Origin: Rhynchopus sp. YZ270_cl-10
Lineage: Eukaryota; Euglenozoa; Diplonemea; Diplonemida; Diplonemidae
Length of the DNA: 64,000 nucleotides
Direction of reading: 5' to 3'
Assembly (NCBI GenBank): GCA_964035575.1
Contig: OZ037906.1
Coordinates: 186,001-250,000 of the forward strand
Shown here: positions 40,633 to 51,828 of the stretch, one piece after another
Layout of the letters: each line of letters opens with the position of its first letter
Position numbering within the stretch: position 1 is the stretch's first letter
Notes under the pieces: generated by a model
The model's input: only the letters and a program-made list of their open reading frames with translations
Databases searched by the model: none
Told to the model about the DNA's origin: nothing
Translations under genes and position numbers: made by a program

Positions 40633-41430
40633 TCAAGTCACAAGCGGTACGTATGCTGGCTGCACAACTTGCTGCTCTGGTTGTGGGGTTTGCACTGTTT
40701 GCACTTCCGCTTCGTGCCGTGCCCCGAACATGCAGCTCCCTGGGTTGAGGCCCATCTTGGTGATTTCACGTGTCTGTTGGCATTGTGTGCAGGGCGCACA
40801 TCCGAAGACAAGGAGACAATCCTCGATGTCGTTTGTAGGGAGGCCAAGCGCACTGCGCAGCTCTAAGCGCTGTTGGAAGCTAAGCACACAGTACGGCACT
40901 GCACCCAACGCCATAATCGCCGCTGTCGCCACCAAGCCTGCATTCAGGAACACAAACCAGCCCCACACACCTAGAATGCAGCCTACCACGAAGGCGCCTA
41001 CCTCACACGAAACAATCCCACAGCACACGGGAACATGCATTGTGTCGGGCACCTTCATCGTGAATGCGTTGTAGGTACGCCCTAGCATGCACGGAGCACA
41101 GAAGAAGACGTCGAGACACACCTCTGTGTCATCCAGACAGTCGAAGAGCTGGTAGGAAAACGTCGCCTCCGACACCACTGCAGGAATGGGTGTGATGGGT
41201 GCGGGTGGCGTCTGGCCGGGCCCGTTGCCCCACTGGGGTTGTGTGGGTTGCTGCTTCTGCTGCTGCGGTTGTTGTTGCGGATTCTGCGTCTCCTGCCCTT
41301 GCCCCGTCTCCTCACCCTGCGGCTGGTATAAGTGATACTGCGGCGGGGTAGGAACAGCATCAGAGGCAGAAGCGGAGCTGGTGTTGACATTCCCCACAAC
41401 ATCCTCTGTGGGCGCACCGTCGTCGTGCAT
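40633..41430 (-). CDS. PLAC8 family protein, divergent member
   Basis: 265 residues. The first 90 are Gln/Pro-rich and disordered (QQQPQQQKQQPTQPQ). The PLAC8 domain (about 92-235) has FSYQLFDCLDD, VCLDVFFCAPCMLGRTYNAF and DCLLVFGCAPCTQCQQTREI, the paired Cys motifs of the family, and a central hydrophobic segment (about 133-180) long enough for two membrane passes. PLAC8/FWL proteins are small plasma- or organelle-membrane proteins tied to metal handling and cell-size control in other eukaryotes; the role here is unknown. It differs from the downstream cluster by its long tail and more hydrophobic middle. The C-terminus QVVQPAYVPLVT shares the QPAY motif of the others. Confidence 0.85.
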   Translation of the reverse strand: MHDDGAPTEDVVGNVNTSSASASDAVPTPPQYHLYQPQGEETGQGQETQNPQQQPQQQKQQPTQPQWGNGPGQTPPAPITPIPAVVSEATFSYQLFDCLDDTEVCLDVFFCAPCMLGRTYNAFTMKVPDTMHVPVCCGIVSCEVGAFVVGCILGVWGWFVFLNAGLVATAAIMALGAVPYCVLSFQQRLELRSALGLPTNDIEDCLLVFGCAPCTQCQQTREITKMGLNPGSCMFGARHEAEVQTVQTPQPEQQVVQPAYVPLVT

Positions 41431-41715
41431 GGTGTGCGGAGAGTAGAGGATTTGCTATGTAGTGGGTGCTGTGGATGTGCGGTGGGTAGAATAGGGGGGT
41501 GGTTTTATAAACATGACTTGAAATGCAACAGCCCGCTAGTAAACAGTGTACCTTTGGTGGCGTGGACCCACAAAAGGCTCTGCCACCCACAACTCCCCTC
41601 ATGACTGACGCGCAAGGGTGCGCGTGAGATGAGACTATCCCAGAGTGTGGGTAGAATAGAGGGCAGGGTGGTTTTATAAACATGACTTGAAATGCAACAA
41701 CCTGCTAGTCAATAA

Positions 41716-41829
41716 TATTTTCATCATATGCAATCAATAAATTGATAGTATATGGTGAGGGATCAATAATGTAAATTTGGTACAATGATCGGGTGTACCG
41801 GGGGGGTGGACCCCCCCAACCATGTAAGA
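41716..41829 (+). repeat. Repeat fragments: 584-bp family start, then GGTGTACC hairpin repeat
   Basis: 41716-41767 matches the first 52 nt of the repeats at 57939 and 59628 (TATTTTCATCATATGCAATC onward). It then changes into TTTGGTACAATGATCGGGTG and GGGGGGTGGACCCCCCC, a member of the 35926 family. Confidence 0.65.
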
Positions 41830-42131
41830 GTTTACATCTATCGCTCCGAGAAGAAGAGGGTGGTTTTAAATCAATGTGGGGAGATTTTTTTTTTTGCACA
41901 CAAGATAACGCTGGTCCAAATATAGTACAAAAAATCATGGCAAAACAAGCAAATCAAAAGGAAACCCTCATCAAGAAGAAAAAAAAAAAGAACTTTTTTT
42001 TTGAAAACCTATCAAATGCAACAGAGGGCGGCGATTCTTCCTATTGATGGATACAATGTCCGTTTGGTGTTTTCTTTTTTTTTTTTTTGTAATATGTGTG
42101 ATTTTTTTCCCTTTCTTTTTGAAAAATTGTT

Positions 42132-42179
42132 GGAGTAGTGTAGTTGCCTCGGTTGTGTTGCCACAGTTGTGCAATCTCC
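42132..42179 (+). repeat. GGAG...CTCC repeat, copy 2
   Basis: Nearly identical to 25720-25768, lacking one A before the closing CTCC. Confidence 0.65.
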
Positions 42180-42397
42180 ACTGTTTTTTTTTATGGCCAA
42201 AAACTTCAAATATGATGTACGTATCATTTGCTTTCTTTTCAATAATAAAGAAAGTGCACGAAGTGCTGGTCTGCATACAACATAACCCACTAGCCTAGAA
42301 AGGTGCGAAAGCAAAAACAAATTTGTATGGGGGGGGATCAGGGACGCACTTCTTACCGACAGGTGAAAGAGAGGAAGGAATAGAACGAATAAAATCA

Positions 42398-42434
<37 letters not shown>

Positions 42435-43821
42435 CACACAAACAGAAGCAGCGATTGACAAGGGTACCCAAGGCACCCCTTATTTTGTTTATTGTGTATT
42501 AGTTGTGTATCATTATTTTTTTGGCTTTTTTTTTTTTTTTTGGAAAAAGGGGGAGGGGGGAAACTCAACATAAAAAACCTTACCATGATCTATTGTGATT
42601 TTTTGCATCCTTTTTAGGGCAAGGCACAAAAACATTTTTTTTTTTTCTTCTTCGCAAAATTTTGCAACAAAAAGGAGACTTTAAATTAAAGACATGTGTA
42701 CACCAGAGGGGGAGAGAAGTGACTGTGGAGGGGAAGTGGTGGATGTACTGTGATATATTGCCCATCACAATACAGCCAACCACGAGGAGGGAGACGACGT
42801 GATGTTCTTCAGTCTATCAGATGTATCTAAAATTCTCAACATTGCTCTCCCCCCCAGCATTTTTTTTTTTTTTTCCCTCACCATTTTCACCCCACAGCGA
42901 AAGGGAGGCCTTTTGTGGCCTATTCCCTCCTCGAAGCACTGTTTTTGATATCCCCCCTCATAGGTACATTCATCTCGGGTGACAGGCTTTTTTTGAAAAG
43001 CAAAAAAAAAAAAAAAAAAAAAAAATGTCGTGGGAAAAGAATATACTCGCATACTTTATAAAAGAAACCCCCTAGAACGAAAGGCAAGCAAACACAAAGT
43101 AACTTTTTTTTTTTTTTTCCACCCTTGCCCCGTTTTCTCCATTGAGATGTTGTTGTGTTGTTGTGTCTCTTTATTTGCGGAAGATATTTTCTCTCTGACG
43201 TTTTCATCATTTTACCCCCCACAATTAATTTTGTCAGATCGCAACAAAAAAGGGGGAGGACTCTCTACTCTCTATTGGCGCAGCTCTTTTATTTTTTTTT
43301 GAAAACTTGGTTGTATTAGTGTAGCCACCCTAGAGTGTGCTCCACTATTTCCAACACAAAGTAACTATTTTATTATTTTTTTTTTTGGATAATTTTTTGG
43401 TGATTTTGCAGTCCTTCGCAGACGTCTTGGTGTTGAAGCTCAACAGCAATGAGGACCTCGTACACGACAGTGAAGTAAATGACTTGACTTGTCGTTTCAC
43501 CGTTGTAAACCTCGGTAGAAAAATTATAAAGCCATTTACCGGGAGTTAATGTGGTGCGTATCATGTACACCACTATTACAGGCAGTCAGACAAAAATGGG
43601 GGAGGAAAAAACGTTTCTGAACGGAAATGTTGCATGAATTCTACAACAAAAAAAAAAAAAATCTCTCAAGAAAAAAAAAAGGTGGTATTCAAGGAAACAC
43701 TCCCATCCGGAAGCTTTCCTTGTGGTATGTGTGCTTTTTTTTGTGTTTTTTTGATAAATAGTAGTGATTTCGCGATTACCCTGCATTTTGATCAAAAATC
43801 ACCATTTCCTCGCCATATACT

Positions 43822-44502
43822 TTACCTAGAAACAACGTTTCCGTGGGGGTAGGCAGGCTGAACGACCTGGTGGCTGTTGGGAACAACGGTCTGGACGACG
43901 ACAGCCTGCTGCGGCTGGCAGCAGCAGCCACCTGGGGCCATGCCGAGCCTGTTGGACTCACGCGAGATCTGGCACTGCACACAGGAGATGCAGAACCAGG
44001 ACAGGAGACAGTCCTCACAGTCGTTCTCCTGCATGCTGAGGTGGCGTCTCAGCTCCTTACGCTGCTGGCAGGTCACGTAGGTGTACGGGAGGCACCCAAT
44101 CGAGTACAGAATGCTTCCCAACGGCGCAAGCCCCAACCCAAAGTTCACGAACACGCCTGCAGCGTACCCAGCCATGCCTGCGGCAGACACTCCTGCGCAC
44201 ACACCGACGTTCATGCTGTTCGGCTTGTTCTGAATGATTGCGTCGTACGTACGCCCCAGAAGGCATGGGGAGCACCACATCACATCACAGCACACACTCA
44301 TATCGTCAAAGCAGGAGCACAGCCCATACGAAAAGTCAGGAACCCGAACGGTGGTCACAATGTGGCTCTCGGGCATGTGTCCCATGGGCATAGGCACCTG
44401 GTGGTCCATTGGGACTCCGGTTACGTGGTCACTCTGCTGGACACTCTCGTGCACGTACTCAACATCCTGGGGGACCTGCTCGTACTTGTTCTCAACAGTC
44501 AT
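43822..44502 (-). CDS. PLAC8 family protein, tandem copy A
   Basis: 226 residues. Residues 1-55 are polar (MTVENKYEQVPQDVEYVHES, PMDHQVPMPMGHM). The PLAC8 domain (57-195) has YGLCSCFDDMSVCCDVMWC, SPCLLGRTYDAI and DCEDCLLSWFCISCVQCQIS, with a hydrophobic Gly/Ala-rich stretch at 99-142 between the Cys clusters that probably enters the membrane. The tail has GGCCCQPQQ and ends VVQPAYPHGNVVSR. Copy B, 1929 bp to the right, differs by only a few residues (for example MSVCCDVMW versus MGVCCDVFW), so the pair is a recent duplication or is kept alike by conversion. About 260 nt past the stop are also duplicated. Confidence 0.9.
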   Translation of the reverse strand: MTVENKYEQVPQDVEYVHESVQQSDHVTGVPMDHQVPMPMGHMPESHIVTTVRVPDFSYGLCSCFDDMSVCCDVMWCSPCLLGRTYDAIIQNKPNSMNVGVCAGVSAAGMAGYAAGVFVNFGLGLAPLGSILYSIGCLPYTYVTCQQRKELRRHLSMQENDCEDCLLSWFCISCVQCQISRESNRLGMAPGGCCCQPQQAVVVQTVVPNSHQVVQPAYPHGNVVSR

Positions 44503-45202
44503 TTTGTGTTTGAAGTTAGTTTTTTTTTTGTGTTAGCTTTGGAGCTGTGGGGTGCAGTTGTTGGGAGGAGAGACATGAGAGAACACGCGGGTTTTTCACT
44601 ACGAGGGTTTTTGATCCACAAATAGTTGTTTCTTGCTGTTGGTTTCAGCTTAATTTCAATCAACAAGAACGGGAACGAGTCCACGGTCAACATGCGACAC
44701 AGGCAAAAAAATTTAGACCCCTCTACACCTATGGGCGAACTTTTCCATTAAATTTTCCTTTTTGAAACAGCGCGGGAGCGAATGTGAGCAAGACGGACGC
44801 ACTAAAAAGGCACGACAATATGGCCACGATCAACACCTCCACGTTTCATTCAAGGAAGTCCTTCGCCCATTCTTCCACCGCCTGCGGACCCAGCTTCTTT
44901 CCACACCCAGCTCTTCCAAACAAAGAGGATGTGAAAAGGGAAATAAAAAAATAAGGTATTTGGGGAAAGGGCTATCATTTTGGGGGGTAACTAATTTGAC
45001 CCCCCCTAGTTGAAAGGTGCTGCAACGTATCTCAGTCATAAAAGTTTATGAAGATGAACCATGACCCTAAGCATCTCGTGCTTAGTCATCTTAGCCCACC
45101 AAAGAAACCTTGAAGATGAACAGAGAGGGCTTGTATTGTATGATTTGTGAAGTATTGTTCACAAAGCATACAGCAGTATTTTGCTTCGGAGGAGATATTC
45201 CT

Positions 45203-45236
<34 letters not shown>

Positions 45237-45750
45237 ACACAGAAGAAGAAGAGAAAGGTGGCTTGAAAAACAAAAGCAGGGAAGTTGGGGGGGGGGGGGG
45301 GGGAGGTTTTGAATTAGTGGTATTGACAATAAATAAAACGAAGTTTATAGTGCAAAACAGGGCATTTGACGAATATAACAAAACAAAGTGTCAACACCCA
45401 AAAGGCTAGACTTGCTTTTCCAAAACGGCACACCGCAACACCAAAGGAGTGCGGCAGAGTTGCACTACTTTATGTGGCTTTTATGTACACCACTATTACA
45501 GGCAGTCAGACAAAAATGGGGGAAGGAAAAAACGGTTGTGAACGGAAAAGTTGCATGAATTCTGCAACAAAAAAAAAATCTCTCAAAAAAAAAAAATGTG
45601 TGGTATTCAAGGAAGCACTCCCATCCGGAAGCTTTCCTTGTGGTATGTTCGCTATTTTTGTGTGTTTTTTTTATCTTTTTTGATAAATAGTAGTGATTTC
45701 GCGATTACCCTGCATTTTGATCAAAAATCACCATTTCCTCGCCATATACT
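44503..45750. other. Intergenic between PLAC8 copies A and B
   Basis: Contains one family 1 stem-loop, a 31-nt A run (45205-45235), a G run (45288-45302) and a partial copy of the GGTTTTGAATTAGTGGTATT repeat (45303-45470). The right 270 nt duplicate the sequence 3' of copy A. Confidence 0.55.
45042..45092 (+). repeat. Family 1 stem-loop with insertion
   Basis: AGTTTATGAAGATGAACCAT, GACCCTAAGCATCTCGTGCT, TAGTCATCTT. An ACCATGA insertion separates the leader from an intact stem. Confidence 0.7.
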
Positions 45751-46431
45751 TTACCTAGAAACAACGTTTCCGTGGGGGTAGGCAGGCTGAACGACCTGGT
45801 GGCTGTTGGGAACAACGGTCTGGACGACGACAGCCTGCTGCGGCTGGCAGCAGCAGCCACCTGGGGCCATGCCGAGCCTGTTGGACTCACGCGAGATCTG
45901 GCACTGCACACAGGAGATGCAGAACCAGGACAGGAGAAAGTCCTCACAGTCGTTCTCCTGCATGCTGAGGTGGCGTCTCAGCTCCTTACGCTGCTGGCAG
46001 GTCACGTAGGTGTACGGGAGGCACCCAATCGAGTACACAATGCTTCCCAACGGCGCAAGCCCCAACCCCAGGTTCACGAAGACACCCGCGGCATACCCAG
46101 CCATGCCTGCGGCAGACACTCCTGCGCACACACCGACGTTCATGCTGTTCGGCTTGTTCTGAATGATTGCGTCGTACGTACGCCCCAGAAGGCATGGGGA
46201 GCACCAAAACACATCACAGCACACACCCATATCGTCAAAGCAGGAGCACAGCCCATACGAAAAGTCAGGAACCCGAACGGTGGTCACAATGTGGCTCTCG
46301 GGCATGTGTCCCATGGGCATAGGCACCTGGTGGTCCATTGGGACTCCGGTTACGTGGTCACTCTGCTGGACACTCTCGTGCACGTACTCAACATCCTGGG
46401 GGACCTGCTCGTACTTGTTATCAACAGTCAT
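45751..46431 (-). CDS. PLAC8 family protein, tandem copy B
   Basis: 226 residues starting MTVDNKYEQVPQDVEYVHES. Domain order and Cys pattern are as in copy A. Differences include D4, G69, F75, L121, V132 and F165, the last replacing a Cys next to EDC. The frame is open well upstream of this ATG, but that part is unlike any PLAC8 protein, and copy A has a stop there. The 5' flank agrees with copy A for about 40 nt and then diverges, so the duplicated block is essentially the gene plus its 3' flank. Confidence 0.9.
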   Translation of the reverse strand: MTVDNKYEQVPQDVEYVHESVQQSDHVTGVPMDHQVPMPMGHMPESHIVTTVRVPDFSYGLCSCFDDMGVCCDVFWCSPCLLGRTYDAIIQNKPNSMNVGVCAGVSAAGMAGYAAGVFVNLGLGLAPLGSIVYSIGCLPYTYVTCQQRKELRRHLSMQENDCEDFLLSWFCISCVQCQISRESNRLGMAPGGCCCQPQQAVVVQTVVPNSHQVVQPAYPHGNVVSR

Positions 46432-46976
46432 TTTGTGTTTGAAGTTAGTTTTTTGTGTTAACTTTGAAGCTGGGTGTTGTTGTTGGGGGGACGTAAACAA
46501 GAGAGAAATGCGAGAACAGTATTTGCATAGATGAACCGTTGCTGTGAGTCGCATTTTTATCAACGTAGTTAACAGCGGTACTGTCACTTCCCCAGCATAA
46601 TGACCGCGATTTAGGACGTGCAATATCGTGTTCGAGCATGGTAGGACGCCGGTGAGACATGAGAAAACTACGAGGGAGGGTTTTTGATCAAATAGTTGTT
46701 TCTTGCTGTTGGTTTCAGAAAAAAGAATGCAACAAAAAAGGGGGTAAAAAGGCAAATGGTTCCTCACTGCATCTGGAACAAAACTGGGTGCGCATACACA
46801 AAGCAATGTGCATGCGACAAGTAATAAGACAACCCTAGTCACATTGCAGCGATCTAAAACTGCAAAAAAGGGTATAAAAAAGGGGGGGTGACAACAGGCG
46901 TTTCTCGTCTGTGCTTCTGTGGGAGGAGGATGTGGCCTCTGTACAGAACAACACTGAACGGAAAGAAAGAAGGAAA

Positions 46977-47018
46977 AGTTTATGAGATGAACCTAAGCCT
47001 AACGTGCTTAGTCATCTT
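46977..47018 (+). repeat. Family 1 stem-loop
   Basis: AGTTTATGAGATGAACCTAA, GCCTAACGTGCTTAGTCATC. The stem is intact. Confidence 0.75.
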
Positions 47019-47099
47019 CCCAGCCCACCAAAGAAAACTTGAATATGAACGTGCAGAGAGGGCTCGTATTGTGTGCTCTGTGAAGTAATATTCACAGAG

Positions 47100-47570
47100 C
47101 ATACAGCAATATTTTGTTTGGAGATGTACCTACAACACAAACACAGAAGAAGAGAAAGGTGACTTGAAAAACAAAAGCAGGGAAGTTGGGGGCGGTTTTG
47201 GCTTAGTGGTATTGACAAAAAACAAAAAAAACAGAGCAAAGTGTCAACACCCAAAAGGCTAGACTTGCTTTTCCAAAACGGCACACCTCAACACCAAAGG
47301 AGTGCGGCAGAGCTGCACCATGCCGTACGCTCCTCTGCCTTTCTCTTTTCACCTCACAACATGGTTGGCTTTTTGAAAGTCAAGCTGTCCAAGTTGCTTT
47401 TTATCCTTTCGTGTGTTGTGTGGTGCATCCCTTTGTACAGACAAAACCACAACCAAAAAGGCTGCGTGCAGACAACACCTTGATCTCATCCAAGAAGTGG
47501 CAATAAAAAGATCGAGCGAGTATGAGTTTGGTGGAACGTGGGGGGAAGCAGAGGGAGTTAATCATAACAG
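47100..47570 (+). repeat. PLAC8-cluster block repeat, long copy 1
   Basis: It includes GGTTTTGGCTTAGTGGTATT, GTGTCAACACCCAAAAGGCT, CACCATGCCGTACGCTCCTC and CATGGTTGGCTTTTTGAAAG. It matches 62870-63340 over its whole length, and shorter pieces at 51150-51350 and 60500-60805. TGGCTTAGTGGTA resembles a Pol III A box, so a tRNA-derived SINE is possible. Confidence 0.65.
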
Positions 47571-47934
47571 CTTTGAAGAAAAATAAATGGTTGGAGTTCT
47601 CTTTTGCTCTGGTTTTATGTACCGTTTTTTCCGGGTGTCGGTGGGCTGTAATTGGGTGTAATTGGGCTGTAATTGGGCGTAATTGGGTGAAATTGGGCAA
47701 AAATGCCGTTTTTTGCACTTTTGACTTGCTTTTCGGTCCCCACACCCCCAAATTTCCCCCCTTCTGTGCTGTTTCCCTACAAATCAATATAAAATCGAAA
47801 ACGGCGATGAAAAAGATGCCTTGGTGAGTGGTCACAAATGCTGCATAATGCGAGAATGGAGGACACGTGTACCGTTTCCCCCATTTGACCTGCAAGAAAT
47901 TGCGTAAACCCGCTGCTTTTAAACAGCGGCATTT

Positions 47935-48012
47935 GCACTTTCGGAATCCGTCCGGCCAGTGGTGGGGTCAATTTGACGAAATGGACAAGTTCTCGTTTTT
48001 GGTCAATTTCCG
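47935..48012 (+). repeat. Shared core repeat beside heptamer array
   Basis: CGGAATCCGTCCGGCCAGTG, GTGGGGTCAATTTGACGAAA, TGGACAAGTTCTCG. It is in reverse orientation to the copy at 14775-14850, as is the array. Confidence 0.8.
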
Positions 48013-48499
48013 CACAGTACACAGTACACAGTACACAGTACACAGTACACAGTACACAGTACACAGTACACAGTACACAGTACACAGTACACAGTACACA
48101 GTACACAGTACACAGTACACAGTACACAGTACACAGTACACAGTACACAGTACACAGTACACAGTACACAGTACACAGTACACAGTACACAGTACACAGT
48201 ACACAGTACACAGTACACAGTACACAGTACACAGTACACAGTACACAGTACACAGTACACAGTACACAGTACACAGTACACAGTACACAGTACACAGTAC
48301 ACAGTACACAGTACACAGTACACAGTACACAGTACACAGTACACAGTACACAGTACACAGTACACAGTACACAGTACACAGTACACAGTACACAGTACAC
48401 AGTACACAGTACACAGTACACAGTACACAGTACACAGTACACAGTACACAGTACACAGTACACAGTACACAGTACACAGTACACAGTACACAGTACACA
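48013..48499 (+). repeat. (ACAGTAC)n heptamer array, about 70 units
   Basis: 487 bp of apparently perfect 7-bp units. Seven is not a multiple of three and the unit lacks stops, so all frames are open on both strands. These long Tyr/Cys- or Ser/Thr/His-rich frames are artefacts. Confidence 0.97.
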
Positions 48500-49649
48500 A
48501 ACAACCTGATTGCCAAAGCCAACTTCCGAAAACCATTACCTGTACCGCTACACAAACTCCACGGTAAAAAATAGTATGAAAAAGTGTTATTATTGGGGTA
48601 AACGCCAGGTGGTCTGAAGAGTGGTCTGACCATATTCTCCAGGTAAAACAAATACCCAAATAATGCATTGGCGAAGGAATTTTGTACTTTTGACTATCAC
48701 AGATCACATGTGTTTTTACCGGTTTTCTATGTGCTGGTGTGCTGGGAAGCATGCCACCAGTGTTACAATTTTACAAGGTAAAAATGACCTATGTACGTAT
48801 GTGAGGAAGAAGGCTGAGTGGGCATGTAGTGGCACAAAATATCTGGAAGGCACGCAGTCCCCTGTCCGGTTACCAAAACCCGCCCGTCATAGGCGTTCCC
48901 ACTTTTCGGTGCCACACCCGAAAAGCGGGTGTCGTCACACCCTCTAGTTGAGTATCCCGTTTGACCCGCTCAGAGGCTGGACCCCACCGTGTGAGCAAGC
49001 AAAACAGGTCACCCCCTGGTAAGCCCCCCTCAAAAACACCTGAGTTGTACTAGTGGTGTGACTGGGTGTAATTGGTTGTAATTGGGTGTAATTGGGCTGT
49101 AATTGGGCGTAATTGGGCAAAATTGGGTATAATTGGGTATAATTGACCCCAAGTGGGTTTAGATGGGCTGTGTTGGGTCCGGTTGGGTGGGTGAAAAAAC
49201 GGTACATTTTATATTTTATTTTATATTTGACAAATTGACGAGGTGTTGTCACCTCGCTTTTTTTTTTTTTTTTTTCGTGCCGAAAAAGCATTTTTATTTT
49301 GATGCCAGATGCTAGACAGGGGAGTTGACTTTCTGATAGATGTCCATCTCCGCTGTATATTGCTTCTCCAAAGAAACTGGGAAGAAAAATGTGCCTCATA
49401 CAAAAACAAAAACAAACACAAAATAAGAAGGGAAAAGAGAAGGGGCTGTTCAAACTGACGGAATGTAGTTGTGCGCAAAAGAAAATAACAAATTGGGGCA
49501 CGCACCCCTTTCCGTCGTTGTATCAACAATTCGAGCCCAACATTGGGGGAGATAATGAAATGCAACTAAAAATATGAACCTTATGATTAGGCACCTTACA
49601 AAGTTATGGCAACGCACAGTGTGTGTTTTTTCCTCTTTTCCCTCTCCGC

Positions 49650-50273
49650 TCAGTTGGACCTTGGGTAGGCCGGCTGGATCAGTTCTTGTGGGACGGTGTG
49701 CACGACGGGCTGCTGCGGTTTGTTGCAGCAACAGATGGTACCTGGCTGCATGCCGAGTTTGGTTGCTTCGCGTGTGACCTGGCATTGCACGCAGTTCCCG
49801 CAGAAGTAGGCGAGTGCACAGTCCTCCCCTTTGTCCTCACGCAGGCCAAGTTGGCGCTTCATCTCCTTACGCTGCTGGCAGACCACGTAGGTGTACGGGA
49901 TGCACCCAATCGAGTACGCAAGGCTCCCCAACGGCGCAAGCCCCAACCCCATGTTCACAAAGATGCCTGCAGCGTACCCAATAAAAGCTGCGGCAGACAC
50001 TCCCATGCACACACCGACGTTCATGCTGTTCGGCTCATTCTTCACAATCGCGTTATGTGTATACCCCAGAAGGCATGGGGAGCACCAAAACACATCACAG
50101 CACAACCCCATGTCATCCTCGCAAGCGTACAAACCGTAGGAGAACCCCGCAGGAGGTGGTGTCGCTGTGCCCATGTTCACGGCAGGAGGTGCCACGACAC
50201 TACTGCGGGCGAGGTCTGCAGTTTGCACAGACGACTCCAAAGACATGTCGTGATAGTTCTTGTCAGCAGGCAT
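49650..50273 (-). CDS. PLAC8 family protein, copy C
   Basis: 207 residues starting MPADKNYHDMSLESSVQTAD. The PLAC8 domain (about 44-185) has FSYGLYACEDDMGLCCDVFW, CSPCLLGYTHNAI and DCALAYFCGNCVQCQVTREA, with the usual hydrophobic middle. The N-terminal tail is shorter than in A and B. The nearest relative is copy D; their promoters or 5' UTRs also match (TTAATCCACCTTAACACA before the ATG). A family 1 remnant (ATGAACCTTATGATTAGGCA) starts about 75 nt past the stop. Confidence 0.9.
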   Translation of the reverse strand: MPADKNYHDMSLESSVQTADLARSSVVAPPAVNMGTATPPPAGFSYGLYACEDDMGLCCDVFWCSPCLLGYTHNAIVKNEPNSMNVGVCMGVSAAAFIGYAAGIFVNMGLGLAPLGSLAYSIGCIPYTYVVCQQRKEMKRQLGLREDKGEDCALAYFCGNCVQCQVTREATKLGMQPGTICCCNKPQQPVVHTVPQELIQPAYPRSN

Positions 50274-50739
50274 TGTGTTAAGGTGGATTAATGTAGGTAC
50301 AAAGTCCTTGGTGTGAAGTGGAAAGGTGTGAGTGTGAGAAGGGGTTTGAATGGGTTTTAGGAAGTGACCAACTTTGACTAATTGACAACGTGTAGACCCA
50401 CCTCACTTTGTCGTGTTACCTCCACGCAGCCTTTTCCTCACCTATCTCTCGTTTCGTGGATACCGCTACTACGTCCTACTCCCGCCTCCTCTCGTCAGGC
50501 AACGAATGAGGACCATTGGATAGACGGGTTTCCTATTAAAGTACTGAAGGGAAGGAGAGGGCTGAGTCAGTCTTTTTCTCGCTCTTTTTTGGTTTAGAAA
50601 AATGAATAGTCACTATGGCACAAGCTTTGTTGTGTTGAGTTGACAAAAAAAGACAATAACAATCTGCAGGATGCACTCTTTGATTAAAAAGCAAAGCTGA
50701 CAGAGCAAACGGAGGCGGATATCAAAAACAAAATGGAAG

Positions 50740-50818
50740 CTGGGAGTGCAAACACCTCTACGGACGCAGACACCCGGACCCTCCGTGGGTTATCGAACCA
50801 CGGAGGGCACCACATACA
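50740..50818 (+). repeat. Family 2 repeat with perfect 10-bp hairpin
   Basis: AGTGCAAACACCTCTACGG, ACGCAGACACCCGGA, then CCCTCCGTGG and its exact complement CCACGGAGGG around GTTATCGAA. The stem sequence differs from other copies, yet pairing is perfect; the loop is unchanged. Confidence 0.8.
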
Positions 50819-51029
50819 TCAGCATGCACAGTGGCTACTCCACCAAGATACGACGGCATCATGTCACCCGATGGTTCCAAACAGTCTCAAGTCTCGCATC
50901 CGTTCGTCATCTGTTGCCCCATCCACAGAATGAGAGTCAAGCAAGCATGCTGCAGAAGAAAATTGAAAAGCAAAAACAAAATCAAAAACAAAAAAAAGAC
51001 ACATTGACAATGCATACAAAATAAAGGGA

Positions 51030-51142
51030 AAGTTTGTACCGTCCCATGCTTAGGTACCTTTGCTCATATTCGTAATCTCACAGCATCAGTTGCGAAGGGA
51101 AAGATTATAAGAAGCTCCTAAGTCTCTCGTGCTGAGTCACCT
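51030..51142 (+). repeat. Two family 1 stem-loops in a row
   Basis: AGTTTGTACCGTCCCATGCT, TAGGTACCTT at 51030-51060 is degenerate. AGATTATAAGAAGCTCCTAA, GTCTCTCGTGCTGAGTCACC at 51101-51142 is better kept. The same pair with the same spacer recurs at 60351-60472, so it was copied as a block. Confidence 0.65.
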
Positions 51143-51828
51143 AAAAGAACACAGAAGAGAGAGGTGACTTGAAACAAAAGTAGGAAAGTTGGGGGCGGTT
51201 TTGGCTCAGTGGTATTGACAAAAAACAAAAAAAACAGAGCAAAGTGTCAACACCCAAAAGGCTAGACTTGCTTTTCCAAAACGGCACACCTCAACACCAA
51301 AAGGAGTACGGCAGAGCTGCACCATGCCGTACGCTCCTCTGCCTTTCTCTTTGGCTTGCCGAAAAAAGCATTTTTGTTTTTGATGTCAGAGGTTAGACAG
51401 GGGAGTTGACTTTCTGAGAGATGTCCATCTCCGCTGTATATTTCTCAAACTGGAAAGAAAAATGTGCCTCATACAAAAAAAGAAGAAAGGAAAAGAGAAG
51501 GGGCTGTTCAAACTGACGGAATGTAGTTGTGCGCGAAAGAAAATAACAAATTGGGGCACGCACCCCTTTCCGTCGTTGTATCAACAATTCGAGCCCAACA
51601 TTGGGCGGGGGAGATAATGAAATGCAAAGAAAGCTGATGAGATGAACCTTATGCGTAGTCTGATTAGATTACTTAATGTTTTGAACATTGGTTATTCATC
51701 AATCTTTTTTGCTGTATTTTTGGATCCTTTTTGTTTTGTTTTTGTTTTTTTGTAAATATGCATATTCAAAAGTTTTTGTAGGGTGGTACACCTTATGCGT
51801 AGTCACCTTACAAAATGTGTGTTTTTCC

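Larger units (their letters stand above)
41431..43821. other. Intergenic, repeats only
   Basis: Two copies of ACATGACTTGAAATGCAACA (41509, 41681), a fragment of the 584-bp repeat (41716-41767), the GGAG repeat copy 2, and long A or T runs (42400-42431, 42531-42541, 43003-43025). The last 260 nt before the PLAC8 stop are duplicated at 45482-45750. No gene seen. Confidence 0.5.
46432..49649. other. Intergenic with heptamer array and duplicated block
   Basis: Contains a family 1 stem-loop, a 480-nt block repeated at 62860-63330, GTAATTGGG units on both sides of the heptamer array (47638-47703, 49062-49150), and a poly-T run (49258-49275). Short plus-strand frames inside are not conserved between copies. 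Confidence 0.5.
50274..51828. other. Intergenic between PLAC8 copies C and D
   Basis: It holds repeat 50395-50520, the best family 2 hairpin (50740-50818), two family 1 stem-loops, a short block-repeat copy (51150-51350) and a segment (51355-51625) duplicated at 49280-49575. A second family 1 remnant (CCTTATGCGTAGTCACCTTA) ends 20 nt before the copy D stop. No gene seen. Confidence 0.5.

Noticed and set aside
43843-46461. Plus-strand frames of 229-260 residues antisense to PLAC8 copies A and B
   Set aside because: Mirror frames of real genes; their composition follows from the PLAC8 codons and no domain is seen.
47777-48752. Long frames of 178-249 residues on both strands over the heptamer array
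   Set aside because: The 7-bp unit has no stop in any frame, so the frames follow from the repeat itself.
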